Below are positions 23,143 to 36,537 of a DNA stretch of 64,000 nt, in pieces (the first letter of the stretch is position 1; the number at the start of each line of letters is the position of its first letter). This stretch comes from Anoplopoma fimbria (lineage: Eukaryota > Chordata > Actinopteri > Perciformes > Anoplopomatidae). A program made the position numbers and the translations under genes. Under the pieces are notes generated by a model that made no database searches, was not told where the DNA came from, and saw only the letters and a list, made by a program, of their open reading frames with translations. The stretch is taken from NCBI RefSeq assembly GCF_027596085.1, contig NC_072465.1, forward strand, positions 13,010,857-13,074,856, written 5' to 3'.

Positions 23143-24752
23143 AAGCTAACGAAAGTGAAAGTATCCTAGTCACAGTGAGCATAACAGAACCTAGGACTTC
23201 GCCTGCCATTTAAATAGTTTTCAATAAACTGTATGCATCCTTGTCAGCAATATGTACATAAAGGTAGAATTATAACAGACTGTCCGGCATATAATTATAA
23301 ACATTGCGGGATCGTGCGGTGCCGTAATCGCTGGTAAATTACGTATTTCTACCGCTATTTATAAACACCATAATGACAGAATCATAAAGAGAACAATAAT
23401 AATGGTACATCCGGTAAATAAACATCATGACTTACATTTCTCTGGATGCACACAGGAATGCAAACTGTCTCTCTGTGTAGCACATCTAACCTTAACAGAT
23501 GAAAATAAGTCTGAATCATGCTGCTCTCACTCACTACGATAAAGAACAGTAGAAACTAAGCGGCCGAGTCTGTGACAGCGCCCCTAGTGGCTGGGCCCTA
23601 AAATAGCCAGTCCTATTGTGTCCTTCAAAACAAGTATTGTAGTATTTTTGTTAAAAAGCTTAACTTATTTCTCATAATCTATCCAGCTCAGCCCACTGCT
23701 GTAGCTCTGCCTGAGCTACATATAACTACATTTCAAAAATACATAGAACACGTATTTAAGGCAAAGCAGCGCTGGATGTGTCACATGTGTCAGTGTGGCA
23801 GACTTCCCCCTGTGCCCTTTGTTGACTGCATTTTAAATCTACTGCACTGACTGGAATAATTCACTCTCACTGCTCTTTTAAACACCCCATTCCATCCCTG
23901 CAGATACCTAAAGCATTTTAATTTGTACTAGGCAGAACATTTTGACTAAATTATTGTTTTGGAGACATTTTTGCAGCATACATACAAACAAGCAAGCAGG
24001 AATCCCTTTCTCTTTATCCGAGCAGCAATGCTGAGATTTGATTGTTATTTTCCCTCCATCCTCATTCTTCCTCTCAAAATGCTGCACTTATGGACAAGCC
24101 TGCAATGATCATGTGCACTTATTAACAATATTGTGATGGAGTGTTCATTAACAAGGAGCTGAAGAGACTATTCACAGCTCCCCATCCAACATCGACCCCC
24201 AATCTTGTGATCCCTCTTTAAAACATTGGTGTTTTGCACAATACATGCAAGCACACAGCCGCTCTAGGCCTTTGGGATTAAAGTCTCATACAAGAAGCAC
24301 TTCCAAACGCTGTGTGATAATCAATTTGATGTTGCATAAAGGTCATTTCTACTCTTTTAAAGAAACTGAGAACTCTGATTAATATTTCATACATTCATTG
24401 ATTCTCAGTGACCTTTGATAGGAGAGGGGGTCAATTATCTTACACAGAAAATTATGAATGAAAGCGTTCCTTCTGCTGCATAATGTTTTAAATGCCACAT
24501 TCATCATAGTTACCAAGGCTGGCAAGAAGAATACACAGTGAAGGAGTATGTGGTTTTTCAGTTGATTTGTTTACTCTCGGTTCATACTTGGGTAATTAGA
24601 GGGGCAGAGAGAGTCAAGACAGAGTTCAGATAGGCTTCATAGAATATGGGCCGGCCTCTGAGTCAACTAGAGGCAGAACACACAATGAAGACACATTGAA
24701 AACAACTGAAGTGATGCAGCGCAACAGCATCTCTGATGTAACTGGTGGTATT
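23143..24752. other. Intergenic, nothing recognised
   Basis: About 1.6 kb of unremarkable AT-rich sequence with no supported gene, RNA or named repeat. It is the longest stretch in the left half with no element I can identify. Confidence 0.45.
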
Positions 24753-25053
24753 GGCGGCTGTGGCGTAGTGGAGAGCAAGGTAGTTCTCCAATCAGAGGGT
24801 CGGTGGTTCGATACCTGGCTTCGGCAGTCGATGTGTCCTTGGGCAAGACACTTAACCCCAAGTTGCTCCCGAAGGCTTGCCATCGGTGTGGACTGGATGT
24901 TGCATGAATGTTAGTTAGAGTCTGATGGTGGCACCTTGCCTGTCATCAGTGTGTGAATGGGTGAATGATATGTAATATACTGCTGATTGTAAGTCGCTTT
25001 GGATAAAAGCGTCTGCTAAATGACTGTAATGTAATGTAATGTATTGTAGAAAA
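24753..25053 (+). mobile_element. AFC-like tRNA SINE (family B), copy 1
   Basis: tRNA-like head with A box around tggcgtagtggagagca and B box ggttcgatacc, then the body gtgtccttgggcaagacac. It ends in the L2-type tail tcgctttggataaaagcg plus a TAATG repeat. Related copies lie at 45683-45945 and 48419-48730. Confidence 0.85.
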
Positions 25054-25600
25054 CACTCTCCTTATTAAATAAAAGCTTGTTTCTTTCACTTGTGATTCTG
25101 ATTGTGAATAGCTGCTACTTGGGAGTGTGATGTAACTGCTGTATGTGTATGTGAGGTGTACTGCAGAGGAAGCAGTGTTAAGAGTGTAGTGGTTTGTATG
25201 AGCATGTCTCAGATAGAGCATAAACAGTAATACCAAGGCCACTCATTCAGCCCTTCCTGAACAGGCTCTATGGAATCTCTACCTGTCTGTCTGTGTCTTC
25301 TTTGCATTATTCAAGGTTCACTCATCCAATCTACTTCACACTTGACAGGTGTTTAGCAAGCGAACCTATGGAGTCTTTTGTCCAATTTGGTGCAATTTGG
25401 ATACACGGCTCTTCGGATATTAATAAAATTTGAATAAACAAGCACACGGTGCTCTGTAAAGCACTGGGGGCGGAGCTTCAGAACTCATTGTGGTGGGGTT
25501 TTTTTTTGGTTTTTTTAGGGTGGATTAACAGTCAGTTGCATATATTACCAGTGTACCCGGGACGGAGCACCACAGTGGAGGTTGTGGTTGCGGGGAGGGG
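25054..25600. other. Intergenic, nothing recognised
   Basis: No supported gene or named repeat. T- and G-rich runs occur around 25497-25515 and 25590-25600. Confidence 0.4.
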
Positions 25601-25612
25601 GGGTTCATTCAT

Positions 25613-25966
25613 CCATCCAACCGCTTATCCAGTTAAGGGTCGCGGGGGTGCTGGAGCCAATCCCAGCTGTCAATGGGCGAAGGCAGGGTACACCCTGGAC
25701 AGGTCGCCAGCCTATCACAGGGCAGACATATATAGACAGACAACCACTCACGCTCACATTCACACCTACGGGCAATTTCAGAGTCATCAATTAACCTAAC
25801 CTGCATGTCTTTGGACTGTGGGAGGAAGCCGGAGAACCCGGAGAGAACCCACGCTGACACAGGGAGAACATGCAAACTCCACACAGAAGGTTGTCTGGCC
25901 CGGGAATTGAACCCCGGCCCCTCTTGCTGTGAGGCGACAGTGCTAACCACTACACCACCGTGCAGC
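25613..25966 (-). mobile_element. tRNA SINE with RTE-type GGAT tail (family D)
   Basis: Read on the minus strand it has a tRNA-like head (A box tggtgtagtggttagcac, B box ggttcaattcc), a body with tgcatgttctccctgtgtc and cctgtccagggtgtaccctg, and a tail ataagcggttggatgga. It is flanked by a perfect 12-bp target-site duplication, gggttcattcat, at 25601-25612 and 25967-25978. The tail resembles the 3' end of the RTE-like LINE at 38041-38085 (minus). Confidence 0.9.
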
Positions 25967-25978
25967 GGGTTCATTCAT

Positions 25979-26271
25979 ATTTATACAAAATATGAATGAA
26001 TAAATAAATATATAAATCAATATAATAATTACAGTGTGAGTAATGAGTGTGGGAGGAGATAAAAAAAATAAGATGTGTTAATGACAAAAAATTAAATATT
26101 AATTAATATATAATAACATAATAACAATAATAGCAATAATTTAAAATAATAATGCTAATATCTGCAATAATAATAATAATAATAACATCATCACAATAAT
26201 AACATAAAATTGTTAGAAATAGTGACAAAAATGTTACTAAATAATGTTAGTAATGTAATAGCAATCGGATT
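25979..26271. other. AT-rich, (TAA)n-containing spacer
   Basis: Low-complexity AT-rich sequence with (ATA/TAA) runs around 26165-26190. No gene. Confidence 0.5.
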
Positions 26272-28773
26272 TTCTGACGCAGCTATGTGCCATCTCGCCT
26301 TCCGTTCTCCTCCTAGGTGATTTTAACATCCACATTGACAACACGGACTGCAAATCTGCTACAATGCTTCAACTTCACACAACATATCAACTTCCCCACT
26401 CACAGCCGTGGTCACATCCTGGATTTGGTCTGCTCCACTGGTCTCACAATACATCAACTCTCCAGCCTCAACCTCAATATCTCGGACCACCTGGCTATCA
26501 CCATGGACATTAATGTCCCTGTCCCCATCCCAAAAGACAAGTGTATATCCTTCCGAAATCTCAAATCTATCTCCCCCCCAACTCTTTCTGCCTCTCTTGC
26601 CAGTGCAATGTCGGCCTCCCATCCCCCGCTGTCTGATAATCCATCCGATCTTGTAAACTAATACAATGACACACTCTCCTCCTGTCTTGATCTGCTGGCT
26701 CCCATTAAAACCAAAACTGTTTCATTCACACACTCAGCTCCCTGCTATACTCCTGAACTTCACCAAATGAAGTCCCGTAAGCGCCAGCTTGAAAGACCGG
26801 AAGAAAACCGGTTTAACAGTCCATTTCCAAGCCCACACCGACAACAATACAAAGACGCTCTCATCTCAGCCCGGTCCAACTACTACTCTCAGCTCATTCA
26901 CTCTGGCTCCTCCAACCCTAAGGCTCTCTTCTCCACAATCAACAAACTCCTGAAACCCAAGGACAACACCTCCAAATCCTTCACAGTGAACAAGTGCAAC
27001 TCTTTCCTCATTTTTCCAAACAAAAATTGATACTATTGACAGCAACCTGAACAACTCACCCGCCCTTTCCATCTCTCCACCTGCCCCCCCACTTTCCACC
27101 CCTCATCCCCTTTCTCAGTTCTCCCGTGTCCCCAATGGAGCTGTCTAGCTTCACAACAGGAATGAGAAGCTCCACCTGTCTCCTGGATTCCATCCCATCC
27201 AATCTGGTCAAGGACTGTCTCACAGCCATCTCACCACTCATCACAGCAATCATTAACTCCTCCCTCAGCTCTGGCTCAGTCCCTGATACACGTAAACTGG
27301 CTGCTGTCACCCCCATCCTCAAAAAACCTGGACTTGACCCTGACACCATGAACAACTTCCGGCCCACCTCCAATCTTCCCTTTCCGTCAAAAATACTGGA
27401 ACATGTTGTCGCCGCACAACTGAGAGCCCACCTCATCTCCAACGATCTGTTAAAGCCATTTTAATCCGGTTTCTGCTCACAGCACAGCACTGAAACTGCC
27501 CTCCTTAAAGTCACCAACGACCTGCTCCTCTCCTCAGACTCTGGTCACCTCAACATTCTCATTCTCCTCGACCTCACTGCAGCTTTCGACACCATCAACC
27601 ACAGCATTCTTCTCTCCCGCCTCAACTCCTCCCTCAACATCACTGTTACTGCTCTCTCCTGGCTGAAATCATATCTCACAAACAGACAGTTCATCAGTAT
27701 CAACAACTGCACCTCCTCCACCGCTCCTCTGTCCCAAAGCGTCCCCCAGGGTTCGGTGCTTGGTCCTCTTTTGTTCATCCTCTACCTGCTCCCTCTTGGA
27801 AATATCATACGTCAACACGGTCTCCACTTCCACTGTTACGCCGATGACGTCCAGCTCTACATCTCCACTAAAGCCATCAACACTGTTACTCACTACACTC
27901 TGACCAACTGCCTCATTGACATTAAATCATGGATGCAAAGCAACTTCCTGAAACTGTGATAAATCGGACATGATCATCATTGGTCCCTCACAAAAACCAG
28001 TCACAACTTCTGCCTCACCATCGACAACTCCACTCTGTCTCCGTCCACACACATCCGCAACCTTGGAGTCGTGTTTGACAGCAACCTCTCCTTTGAACAC
28101 CATGCCAATCAAATCACCAGAACTGCATTTTTCCATCTAAAAAACATCGCCCGTCTCCGCCCATCACTCTCCCTACCTGCTGCTGAAACCCTGATCCATG
28201 CCTCCATCACCTCCAGAATCGACTATTGCAACAGCATTCTTCATGGCACATCAACCAAAGTCCTAAATAAACTCCAATACATCCAGAACTCTGCTGCTCG
28301 TCTGCTCACCCACTCCCGCTCCCGTGATCACATCACCCCTGTTCTTCAGAAACTCCACTGGCTTCTCGTCCCATAACGGATCCAATACAAAGTCCTGCTC
28401 CTCACCCACAAAGCCCTCCATAATCAGGCCCCCTCCGACCTGCTCCATCACCACACTCCGTCCCGTCGGCTATGCTCCTCTGATGCCAACCTCCTATCTC
28501 TGCCAGTCAGGACCAAGCACCAGACATGGGGCGACAGAGCCTTCTCAATAGCTGCCCCCTCCCTCTGGAACTCTCTCCCCAAACACATCCGAGACTGCAA
28601 TGTTCTTTCAATGTTCAAATCAGAAATCAAAACTCACCTCTTCAAAACTGCTTTTAATGTCTGATTAATGCTGTTTTTTAAGTTTTAAGTTTTTAGTGTG
28701 TAGCTCTTAATGATGATTTTAAATGTCTGTAAAGCATCTTTGAGTACTCTGAAAAGTGCTCTATAAATAAAAT

Positions 28774-28822
<49 letters not shown>

Positions 28823-28825
28823 CAT
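26272..28825 (+). pseudogene. Degraded L2 LINE copy 2 (5'-truncated)
   Basis: A 5'-truncated L2-clade element on the plus strand. It begins inside the endonuclease (GDFNIHID near 26320, then the SDHLAITMDI region around 26490) and runs through the RT. The RT shows LKKPGLDPDTMNNFRP, STETALLKVTNDLLL, LDLTAAFDTINHSIL, a [17 protein letters not shown] block near 27750, and CYADDVQLYI near 27838. The C-terminal region follows (SRIDYCNSILHGTS near 28215). Stops and frameshifts near 26660, 27030, 27463, 27958 and 28375 break the frame. The 3' UTR ends with the L2 tail gagtactctgaaaagtgctc and a (TTA)n repeat. It belongs to a different L2 subfamily from copy 1. Confidence 0.87.
28777..28822. repeat. 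(TTA)n microsatellite, L2 3' tail
   Basis: About 14 ATT/TTA units directly after the L2 polyadenylation-like aataaaatgt. This is the usual simple-repeat terminus of L2 elements. Confidence 0.9.
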
Positions 28826-28978
28826 CATCAGTAGTAATATTATGAGCACAAAAAGAAAGGGGAAAAAAGGGGAGACTAGAATAAATATAATAATAGGCTA
28901 TGATATAGATAAATACTATATAGTTAAAGGACAGAACCAGAATCAATAATAATAATAATATTATAATTGTATATTTGT

Positions 28979-29031
28979 GCATGTATGTATGTATGTATGT
29001 ATGTATGTATGTATGTATGTATGTATGTATC
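28979..29031. repeat. (ATGT)n microsatellite
   Basis: About 12-13 tandem ATGT units with one interruption at the right end. The open frame across it is low-complexity and not a gene. Confidence 0.92.
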
Positions 29032-29159
29032 TATGTGGATTTCAATTGGTGGACAGGCAAAAGGAAAATAATAAATAATAATGAATTAATAGATAACAAT
29101 GACTACAATTTTAAAATTACTAGGGTGGGTGGTGTCACATTTGTAAAAACAATAAAGGA

Positions 29160-29430
29160 GTGATGGAGTTAGGTTTCTGTTGTTCCCTAGTTGTATTTTG
29201 TTGTTGTTCTCCTTCCCCTCCCTTTTTCGTGTCTCCCCTCTTCTGCAGGGCGTGTGTGTGTGTGTGTACGTGTGGCAGGAGGGCATGGCTGGCTGCTGAT
29301 CAGACACACCGACTCTCAGTCAACTCATCATCCTCAGACTACATAAGCTTGGCTTCAACTCCACCTCATTGCCAGATAATTCCGTTTCCATTCGGTGCTT
29401 TCGATTCGTACTCTTATGTGTGGTGTCCCT
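29160..29430 (+). other. Possible LTR fragment
   Basis: Has the feel of a fish gypsy U3-R region: a GT repeat, atcagacacaccgactctcag, then a block around cctcattgccagataattcc. The last part resembles the R region of the solo LTRs at 43614 and 44657 (ttgccagatcgttc). No complete termini or target duplication are visible, so this is tentative. Confidence 0.35.
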
Positions 29431-29529
29431 GATTTCCAGTTTCTGAGGATAGTTTTCTTGGTGATAGTTAGGGCTATGAGGCGCAATCAGCGGTTTGTTT
29501 TGTTCTGATTAATTGTTGATATGCAGATA

Positions 29530-31136
29530 CAGTGGGTACGGAAAGTATTTTTCACCCTTTGTTTCATTGCAGCCATTTGCTAAAATCGAAAAATTTCGCA
29601 TTAATGTACACTCAGCAACCCATCTTGACAGAAAAAAACAGAAATGTAGACATTTTTGCAAATTTATTAAAAAAGAAAAACTGAAATATCACATGGTCAT
29701 AAGTATTCAGACCCTTTGCTCAGTATTGAGTAGAAGCACCCTTTTGAGCTAGTACAGCCATGAGTCTTCTTGGGAATGATGCAACAAGTTTCTCACACCT
29801 GGATTTGGGGATCCTCTGCCATTCTTCCTTGCAGATCCTCTCCAGTTCTGTCAGGTTGGATGGTGAACGTTGGTGGACAGCCATTTTCAGGTCTCTCCAG
29901 AGATGCTCAATTGGGTTTAGGTCAGGGCTCTGGCTGGGCCAGTCAAGAATGGTCACAGACTTGTTCCGAAGCCACTCCTTTGTTATTTTAGCTGTGTGCT
30001 TCGGGTCATTGTCTTGTTGGAAGGTGAACCTTCGGCCCAGTCTGAGGTCCTGAGCACTCTGGAGGAGGTTTTCTTCCAGGATATCTCTGTACTTGGCCGC
30101 ATTCATCTTTCCTTCAATTGCAACCAGTCGTCCTGTCCCTGCAGCTGAAAAACACCCCCATAGCATGATGCTGCCACCACCATGTTTCACTGTTGGGATT
30201 GTATTGGGCAGGTGATGAGCAGTGCCTGGTTTTCTCCACACATACCGCTTAGAATTAACGCCAAAAAGTTCAATCTTGGTCTCATCAGACCAGAGAATCT
30301 TATTTCTCATAGTTTGGGAGTCCTCCATGTGTTTTTTGGCAAACTCTATGCGGGCTTTCATATGTCTTGCACTGAGGAGAGGCTTCCGTCGGGCCACTCT
30401 GCCATAAAGCCCCGACTGGTGGAGGGCTGCAGTGATAGTTGACTTTGTGGAACTTTCTCCCATCTCCCTACTGCATCTCTGGAGCTCAGCCACAGTGATC
30501 TTTGGGTTCTTCTTTACCTCTCTCACCAAGGCTCTTCTCCCACGATTGCTCAGTTTGGCTGGACGGCCAGGTCTAGGAAGAGTTCTGGTCATCCCATACT
30601 TCTTCCATTTAAGGATTATGGAGGCCACTGTGCTCTTAGGAACCTTGAGTGCTGCAGAAATTCTTTTGTAACCTTGGCCAGATCTGTGCCTTGCCACAAT
30701 TCTGTCTCTGAGCTCCTTGGGCAGTTCCTTCGACCTCATGATTCTCATTTGTTCTGACATGCACTGTGAGCTGTAAGGTCTTATATAGACAGGTGTGTGC
30801 CTTTCCTAATCAAGTCCAATCAGTTTAATTAAACATAGCTGGACTCCAATGAAGGAGTAGAACCATCTCAAGGAGGATCAGAAGAAATGGACAGCATGTG
30901 AGTTAAATATGAGTGTCACAGCAAAGGGTCTGAATACTTATGACCATGTGATATTTCAGTTTTTCTTTTTTAATACATTTGCAAAAATTTCTACATTTCT
31001 GTTTTTTTCTGTCAAGATGGGTTGCTGAGTGTACTTTAATGGGGAAAAAAATGAACTTTTTCGATTTTAGCAAATGGCTGCAATGAAACAAAGAGTGAAA
31101 AATTTAAAGGGGTCTGAATACTTTCCGTACCCACTG
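29530..31136 (-). mobile_element. Complete Tc1-like transposon
   Basis: A 1,607-bp element flanked by TA (29528-29529 and 31137-31138). Long inverted repeats of about 200 bp start cagtgggtacggaaagta on the left and mirror at the right end. The block ggtctgaatactt occurs at both the outer and inner ends of the right repeat, the IR/DR arrangement of Tc1-like elements. An uninterrupted transposase lies between. The terminal repeats differ by only a few percent by eye, so the insertion looks recent. Confidence 0.95.
29720..30760 (-). CDS. Tc1 transposase, intact, 346 residues
   Basis: DDE transposase that binds the inverted repeats and carries out cut-and-paste transposition into TA sites. Residues about 1-120 are the paired-like DNA-binding region (RDRIVARHRSGQGYKRIS, then KVPKSTVASII) with a GRPAKL AT-hook-like box. 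The catalytic domain shows WSDETKIELFG (first Asp), [23 protein letters not shown] (second Asp) and SPDLNPIEHLW (Glu), as in the DD34E family. Length is the usual ~340 residues with no stop or frameshift. The start follows the common pattern of an N-terminal Met-Ser and a short basic region; a Met five codons further in (MRIMRSKELPKEL) is the alternative start seen in many fish copies. The gene may still be functional. Confidence 0.95.
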   Translation of the reverse strand: MSEQMRIMRSKELPKELRDRIVARHRSGQGYKRISAALKVPKSTVASIILKWKKYGMTRTLPRPGRPAKLSNRGRRALVREVKKNPKITVAELQRCSREMGESSTKSTITAALHQSGLYGRVARRKPLLSARHMKARIEFAKKHMEDSQTMRNKILWSDETKIELFGVNSKRYVWRKPGTAHHLPNTIPTVKHGGGSIMLWGCFSAAGTGRLVAIEGKMNAAKYRDILEENLLQSAQDLRLGRRFTFQQDNDPKHTAKITKEWLRNKSVTILDWPSQSPDLNPIEHLWRDLKMAVHQRSPSNLTELERICKEEWQRIPKSRCEKLVASFPRRLMAVLAQKGASTQY

Positions 31137-31440
31137 TATTCTTTGCTCCCTGTGGGAGCATGAAGTGGGGGAATGAAACCAGGTTGTTATTACTGAAGAT
31201 GTGTTCCAGATGCGTGATACCTTTTTCTGACCATGTGTGGAGATTTAGTGGTTTCTTGTGTCTTAGAAAATCGGGGTTGTTCCAGATGGGGCTCAAATTT
31301 GAAGGTGTAAAAGTGGCGTTTGTGATTTTGTGGAATTTCCACCAGCCTGTCAGAGTTTTATTTAAATGAAAATCAGTGTTATTACTCTAATATTGGCAGA
31401 CTTCTTTACACAGATATGTAATGTCAGGAAATTGGTCATG

Positions 31441-31744
31441 ACTCTTAGGTCATCGCTTCTTGACGAAAATGGTGCTGTTAAAACCATCCCTTTGATACAA
31501 CCTTCCCTGGTCTCCCCTAACTATTAGAGATAAAGGCCAAAAACTTGAATTATTTCCTAACAAACATGTTCACTCTTTTTCTGTCCATTATATAGGAGGA
31601 GCTTGAAGTTCTATCTGCCTGGAATGACCTATACACATATTGTACCAGTGAAAGTGGCACTGAAAACGACTTCCAGCGGTCACAGGCTGTTGTGCTTACA
31701 TATTTACGTTGTTTGCCTAACTCAGTTTGTTTCAAATAGCTGAC
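31441..31744. other. Unassigned spacer
   Basis: No gene or named repeat recognised between the L1 fragment and the degraded Tc1. Confidence 0.35.
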
Positions 31745-33110
<1,366 letters not shown>

Positions 33111-33371
33111 ATATTCCTATCTTCCCTTTATGCCTTTGTGTCAACAAAAATATTATTTGGTATCTAAACTGTGTAAGAACAAATGTACTGTATACACTAC
33201 TGAGAATGATGACAATTTAGCCAATAGATTCTTCAACAAAATGGTTGTTTTGAGTGACTAACAGAGTTGAACAGATAAGCAAGTGATTTGTGCCATAGTG
33301 CTCTTTTCACAAATTAATAACATTCTCAAAAAGCAAGAGAAAACTGAGCAATTGTAGAATTGCTAATTCTT

Positions 33372-34400
33372 CTACTTTTGATATAAGATATTTACACCAC
33401 TTATTTTAGGCATGTATTTGAGGAAATTCTCCACCACATCGCTCTTCACATATCCCAAAGCAGCTTGCTCTAATATGACAGGCGCAATCTTCATAGGAAG
33501 ATATTTCTCCCTAGCCCATCCAAAATCAATGATTCGACCTACACTCTCCCACTGGTGCTGTCCAAAATCATGCCTTAGAAATGGCACTTTAAGAGCATTG
33601 GTCATAGAATTCACTCCAGAATTCTGAGAGACAATCTCTCACAACTCCTCCATCATCATACCCCATCTCAGGTGTTCTATCTGGCAGTACAAGCTGGATT
33701 TTGATGTTAACATCTTGAAGTCCATCATCACAGAAATGTGCCATGAGCTCTGGCAGTACCTGCCCTCTGTGAACAACCAATATTCTCTTCACTCCCTCGC
33801 TTGATGGCATGGTTTTTGGTGAAACAGGCAGTGTATCATCTAAATTCTGTTGCTCATTTTCAGAAAAACCAAAAGTTGCTGTTCTCTTTTGGAAACATCC
33901 TCACTACAACAACATTTTCATCGCTTGTAGTGCTTCTAAGAACTATTCCTTCAGGGTTGACTGTTTCAAATGTAGCAGATGGCGGCGCTGTAGCAACACT
34001 AAAGTACAATTGTCCAACTGTTATTACATTGTCACCTGTAACCTCTTGGTAATCTTTGAAATCTAACTCATAATATGTTAAGGGCCCCACACTAGTTCTC
34101 CTGTCAGAAAAGAACAGGCCAATTGCTCGCTGAATCAAATCCTTTTTCTGAGCATCCTTTTGAAACGTCAACTTTTCTTGTTACACCTCCTCGTCTGGCT
34201 CTCACTTGCTTAAAAGCCTGTTTTTCATTATCATAATGCATCCATCTTATTTAAAATGTTCTCATTGTCTTCAAAGCATTTCTTTTCTGAGATTGTTGTG
34301 AGTGCTCCCCTTGGTTTGTGCTGCTGCCTCTTTAATCGCAAGGTTTTCTTTTGGCCAATTTTTGTTTAGATTTTAAAAAGGCTTTGATTTTTGACTGTTG
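33372..34400 (-). pseudogene. HECT-like (G2E3-type) fish gene fragment, broken
   Basis: Three minus-strand pieces read in order. About 34400-33860 gives the FKQVRARRGGVTRKVDVS region, then LTYYELDFKDYQEVTGDN and ITVGQLYFSVATAP. Next, 33810-33589 gives ILVVHRGQVLPELMAHF and MGYDDGGVVRDCLSEFWSEF. Last, 33614-33372 gives KVPFLRHDFGQHQWESVGRI and KSDVVENFLKYMP. The last two resemble the N-terminal part of HECT-type domains in fish proteins annotated as G2/M phase-specific E3 ligase-like, a multicopy and often transposon-associated family. No catalytic-Cys region is present. Frame changes lie near 33600 and 33830-33860, and stops upstream of 34171. It could be a mobile-element cargo gene or a processed remnant. 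I cannot identify the element that carried it. Confidence 0.6.
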
Positions 34401-35399
34401 TGGCTGTGCCCCTTCCGCTGACAAAATCTTAACACTGCTAGGCGATCACCATATGATGGCAAATAAGACATTAATTATTCATCTGTCATCAGCTGTATGG
34501 TGCTGGCATTGATCTAAACATAAGCATTAGATAACCTAATCATTTTTGATAATATTTAGTTATCTACAGTTTAATAAAACAGGAATACATCCAAGCTCAT
34601 GTTTATTTTTTAGAAACAATAATAGGTGTCTCTGAAAAGGACAGTTGTTTGACTCAAATATTCTGCTTTTGCAGTGAAGTACCTTCTCATGCTCAGCATG
34701 CTCTATTGTTTCCTCAGGAACATTTCTCTGTCTCAAGAAGTTATTCGGATCATCCATCTTTGAGCATGCATTACAAGGAAAGGTATTGGAGGATTTCATC
34801 ATACATACGTATATCATGTTTATACAACAAGAGTCTTGTGCGAGGAAACTTTGCATTTGTACTGTAATACTAATACTCCAGTCAATCCAAATATGAAGCC
34901 CTAGGCCTAGTTCTTTTTCAAATCTGTGACACCACTACTGTATTCTGCAATGCACCATGGCTGATATTGACATGAATTTGAAAGGCATTGAAACAGGTTG
35001 TGAACTGTAAATGTAGCTTATATAAAAGGCGAGTCACTAAATATTGTTTTGAGGTCTGATGCACCCGCTCTAACTAGGTTTCAGTACAAACTGCTGTTGT
35101 AAATGCAGAAAAGTCTTGGTAAAATACATTTTTTGTAACAGTTTGGTAATACCATCTTAATCTTGATCCGTGCCAAAATTTGAAAATTAAATCATACAAT
35201 GTAGTATGAACTACTGTCCCCTATATATCCCCTATATATCTTTTCAATTTTAAAAATCACATAATATTCTAATGACTCATGATAGTTCAGTCTACATTTG
35301 TAAACATGAACAATCCTCTCCTAAACCTGAAAAAAGCTAGGGATGGCTATTGGTAGGATTTTATTGATACTAGCTTCAACTCTTTTGAAAATGGTTAGT
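34401..35399. other. Unassigned AT-rich interval
   Basis: About 1 kb without a supported gene. Tandem cccctatatat occurs at about 35217-35240. The right part grades into the L1 RT remnant. Confidence 0.35.
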
Positions 35400-36380
35400 C
35401 ATTATTATATATTTCTTCCTCCTTTGGGAGTTCGACATTTTTAAATGTAAATATGGGTTTTTTCCCATGCCAAATAAATCCTGAAATTATTTATTCAATT
35501 CAGAAAATTGTTTTGTGGTAATTTCTACAGGGAGTGCTTGAAATAGGAAGAGCTATTGTGGGAGAATGTTCATGTTTACAGAATCAATTATATGACTGAG
35601 ACCAAGGAAAGAAAGAGTTCCATCTATGTATCTCATCTTTAATTTTTATTAAAAAGGGGGGCGTAATATATCTCTGCCAATGTTGAGAGTTTTTTTGGTA
35701 AGTGTATTTATTCCTAAGTATTTCAACGAGTTCTGGTCCCAGTTAAAGTTAAATTACTCTCTCTCTCTTTTTTGGGGGATGTAGAATTAAAAGTCGAAAT
35801 CTTTATTTTAGGGAGATTTAGTTTTTATCCTGCATATCTACCAAATGTTTCTAACAGGTTCCTTAATTCCAAAAAACGAATGAGGGGGTACTTAAATTGA
35901 TCAAGATATCATCGGCGTAAAATAATGGTAACTGAAGGATACCCCTTTCTTTTTAACCAGGCCGAAGGTTTAGCATATAGTGCACGAATGCCCTTAATAA
36001 AATTGTTGTGCATGCCAAATCTTTCAAGGACTTTATATAAGAAAGGCCAGCTAACTGAATCAAAGGCTTTCTCAGCATCCAAACTAACTAGGTAGGCTTC
36101 AAGATTGTTCTGTTGGATATGGTTCAATGATTGCCTGATGTTGTCTTGGGTTTGTCTTTGTGCAATAAATCTAGTCTGGTCATTATTTACAAGTTGAGCA
36201 AGGATAGCTGTGTGTAATTTGTAGTCGAAATTCAACACCTATGAGATCCACATTCTAGTTTGTCTTTTCCTTCTTTGTGGATAACGGAGATCACTGCCTC
36301 GCTCCAAGATGGAGGTATGTTGCTGTCTGTTAAAGAGTACTCTTGAGCTAACTTAAGTCCACCAATTTGGAAGAATCTTG
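35400..36380 (-). pseudogene. L1-clade LINE, reverse transcriptase fragment
   Basis: Minus-strand ORF2 remnant. From 36380 downwards it shows IPPSWSEAVISVIHKEGKDK, then SLDAEKAFDSVSWPFLYKVL (polymerase core, first catalytic Asp) and FGMHNNFIKGIRALY. Around 35590-35430 it shows LPVEITTKQFSELNKI and ISGFIWHGKKP, typical L1-clade post-RT blocks. Several stops and frameshifts. The right end is cut by the L2 copy that starts at about 36381. Downstream blocks appear after the 31441-35399 interval. Confidence 0.82.
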
Positions 36381-36537
36381 GTTAGTCTGGTGAGATAGTC
36401 TTAAAATATATAAGAAAGCACTCCGTAATGCCAGAGCAGCCTATTATTCAGCATTAATAGAGAAAAATAAGAACAACCCTAGGGTTCTCTTCAGCACTGT
36501 AACCAAGCTGACAGAGAGATGATACGATTCTAACTAT

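Larger units (their letters stand above)
29432..31440 (-). pseudogene. L1-clade LINE, C-terminal fragment, split by Tc1
   Basis: Two pieces, 31440-31137 and 29529-29432 on the minus strand, join across the Tc1 element. The first reads SPIWNNPDFLRH, then TWSEKGITHLEHIF and LVSFPHFML. The second reads LIALTITKKTILRNWKS. Both are C-terminal blocks of L1-clade ORF2. Order and orientation match the RT, endonuclease and ORF1 pieces at 35400-36380, 41786-42450 and 42640-43080, so one dismembered L1 is likely. Confidence 0.68.

Noticed and set aside
28979..29031. A Met-Tyr-Val-Cys repeat reading through the ATGT microsatellite
   Set aside because: Purely a translation of a tetranucleotide repeat.
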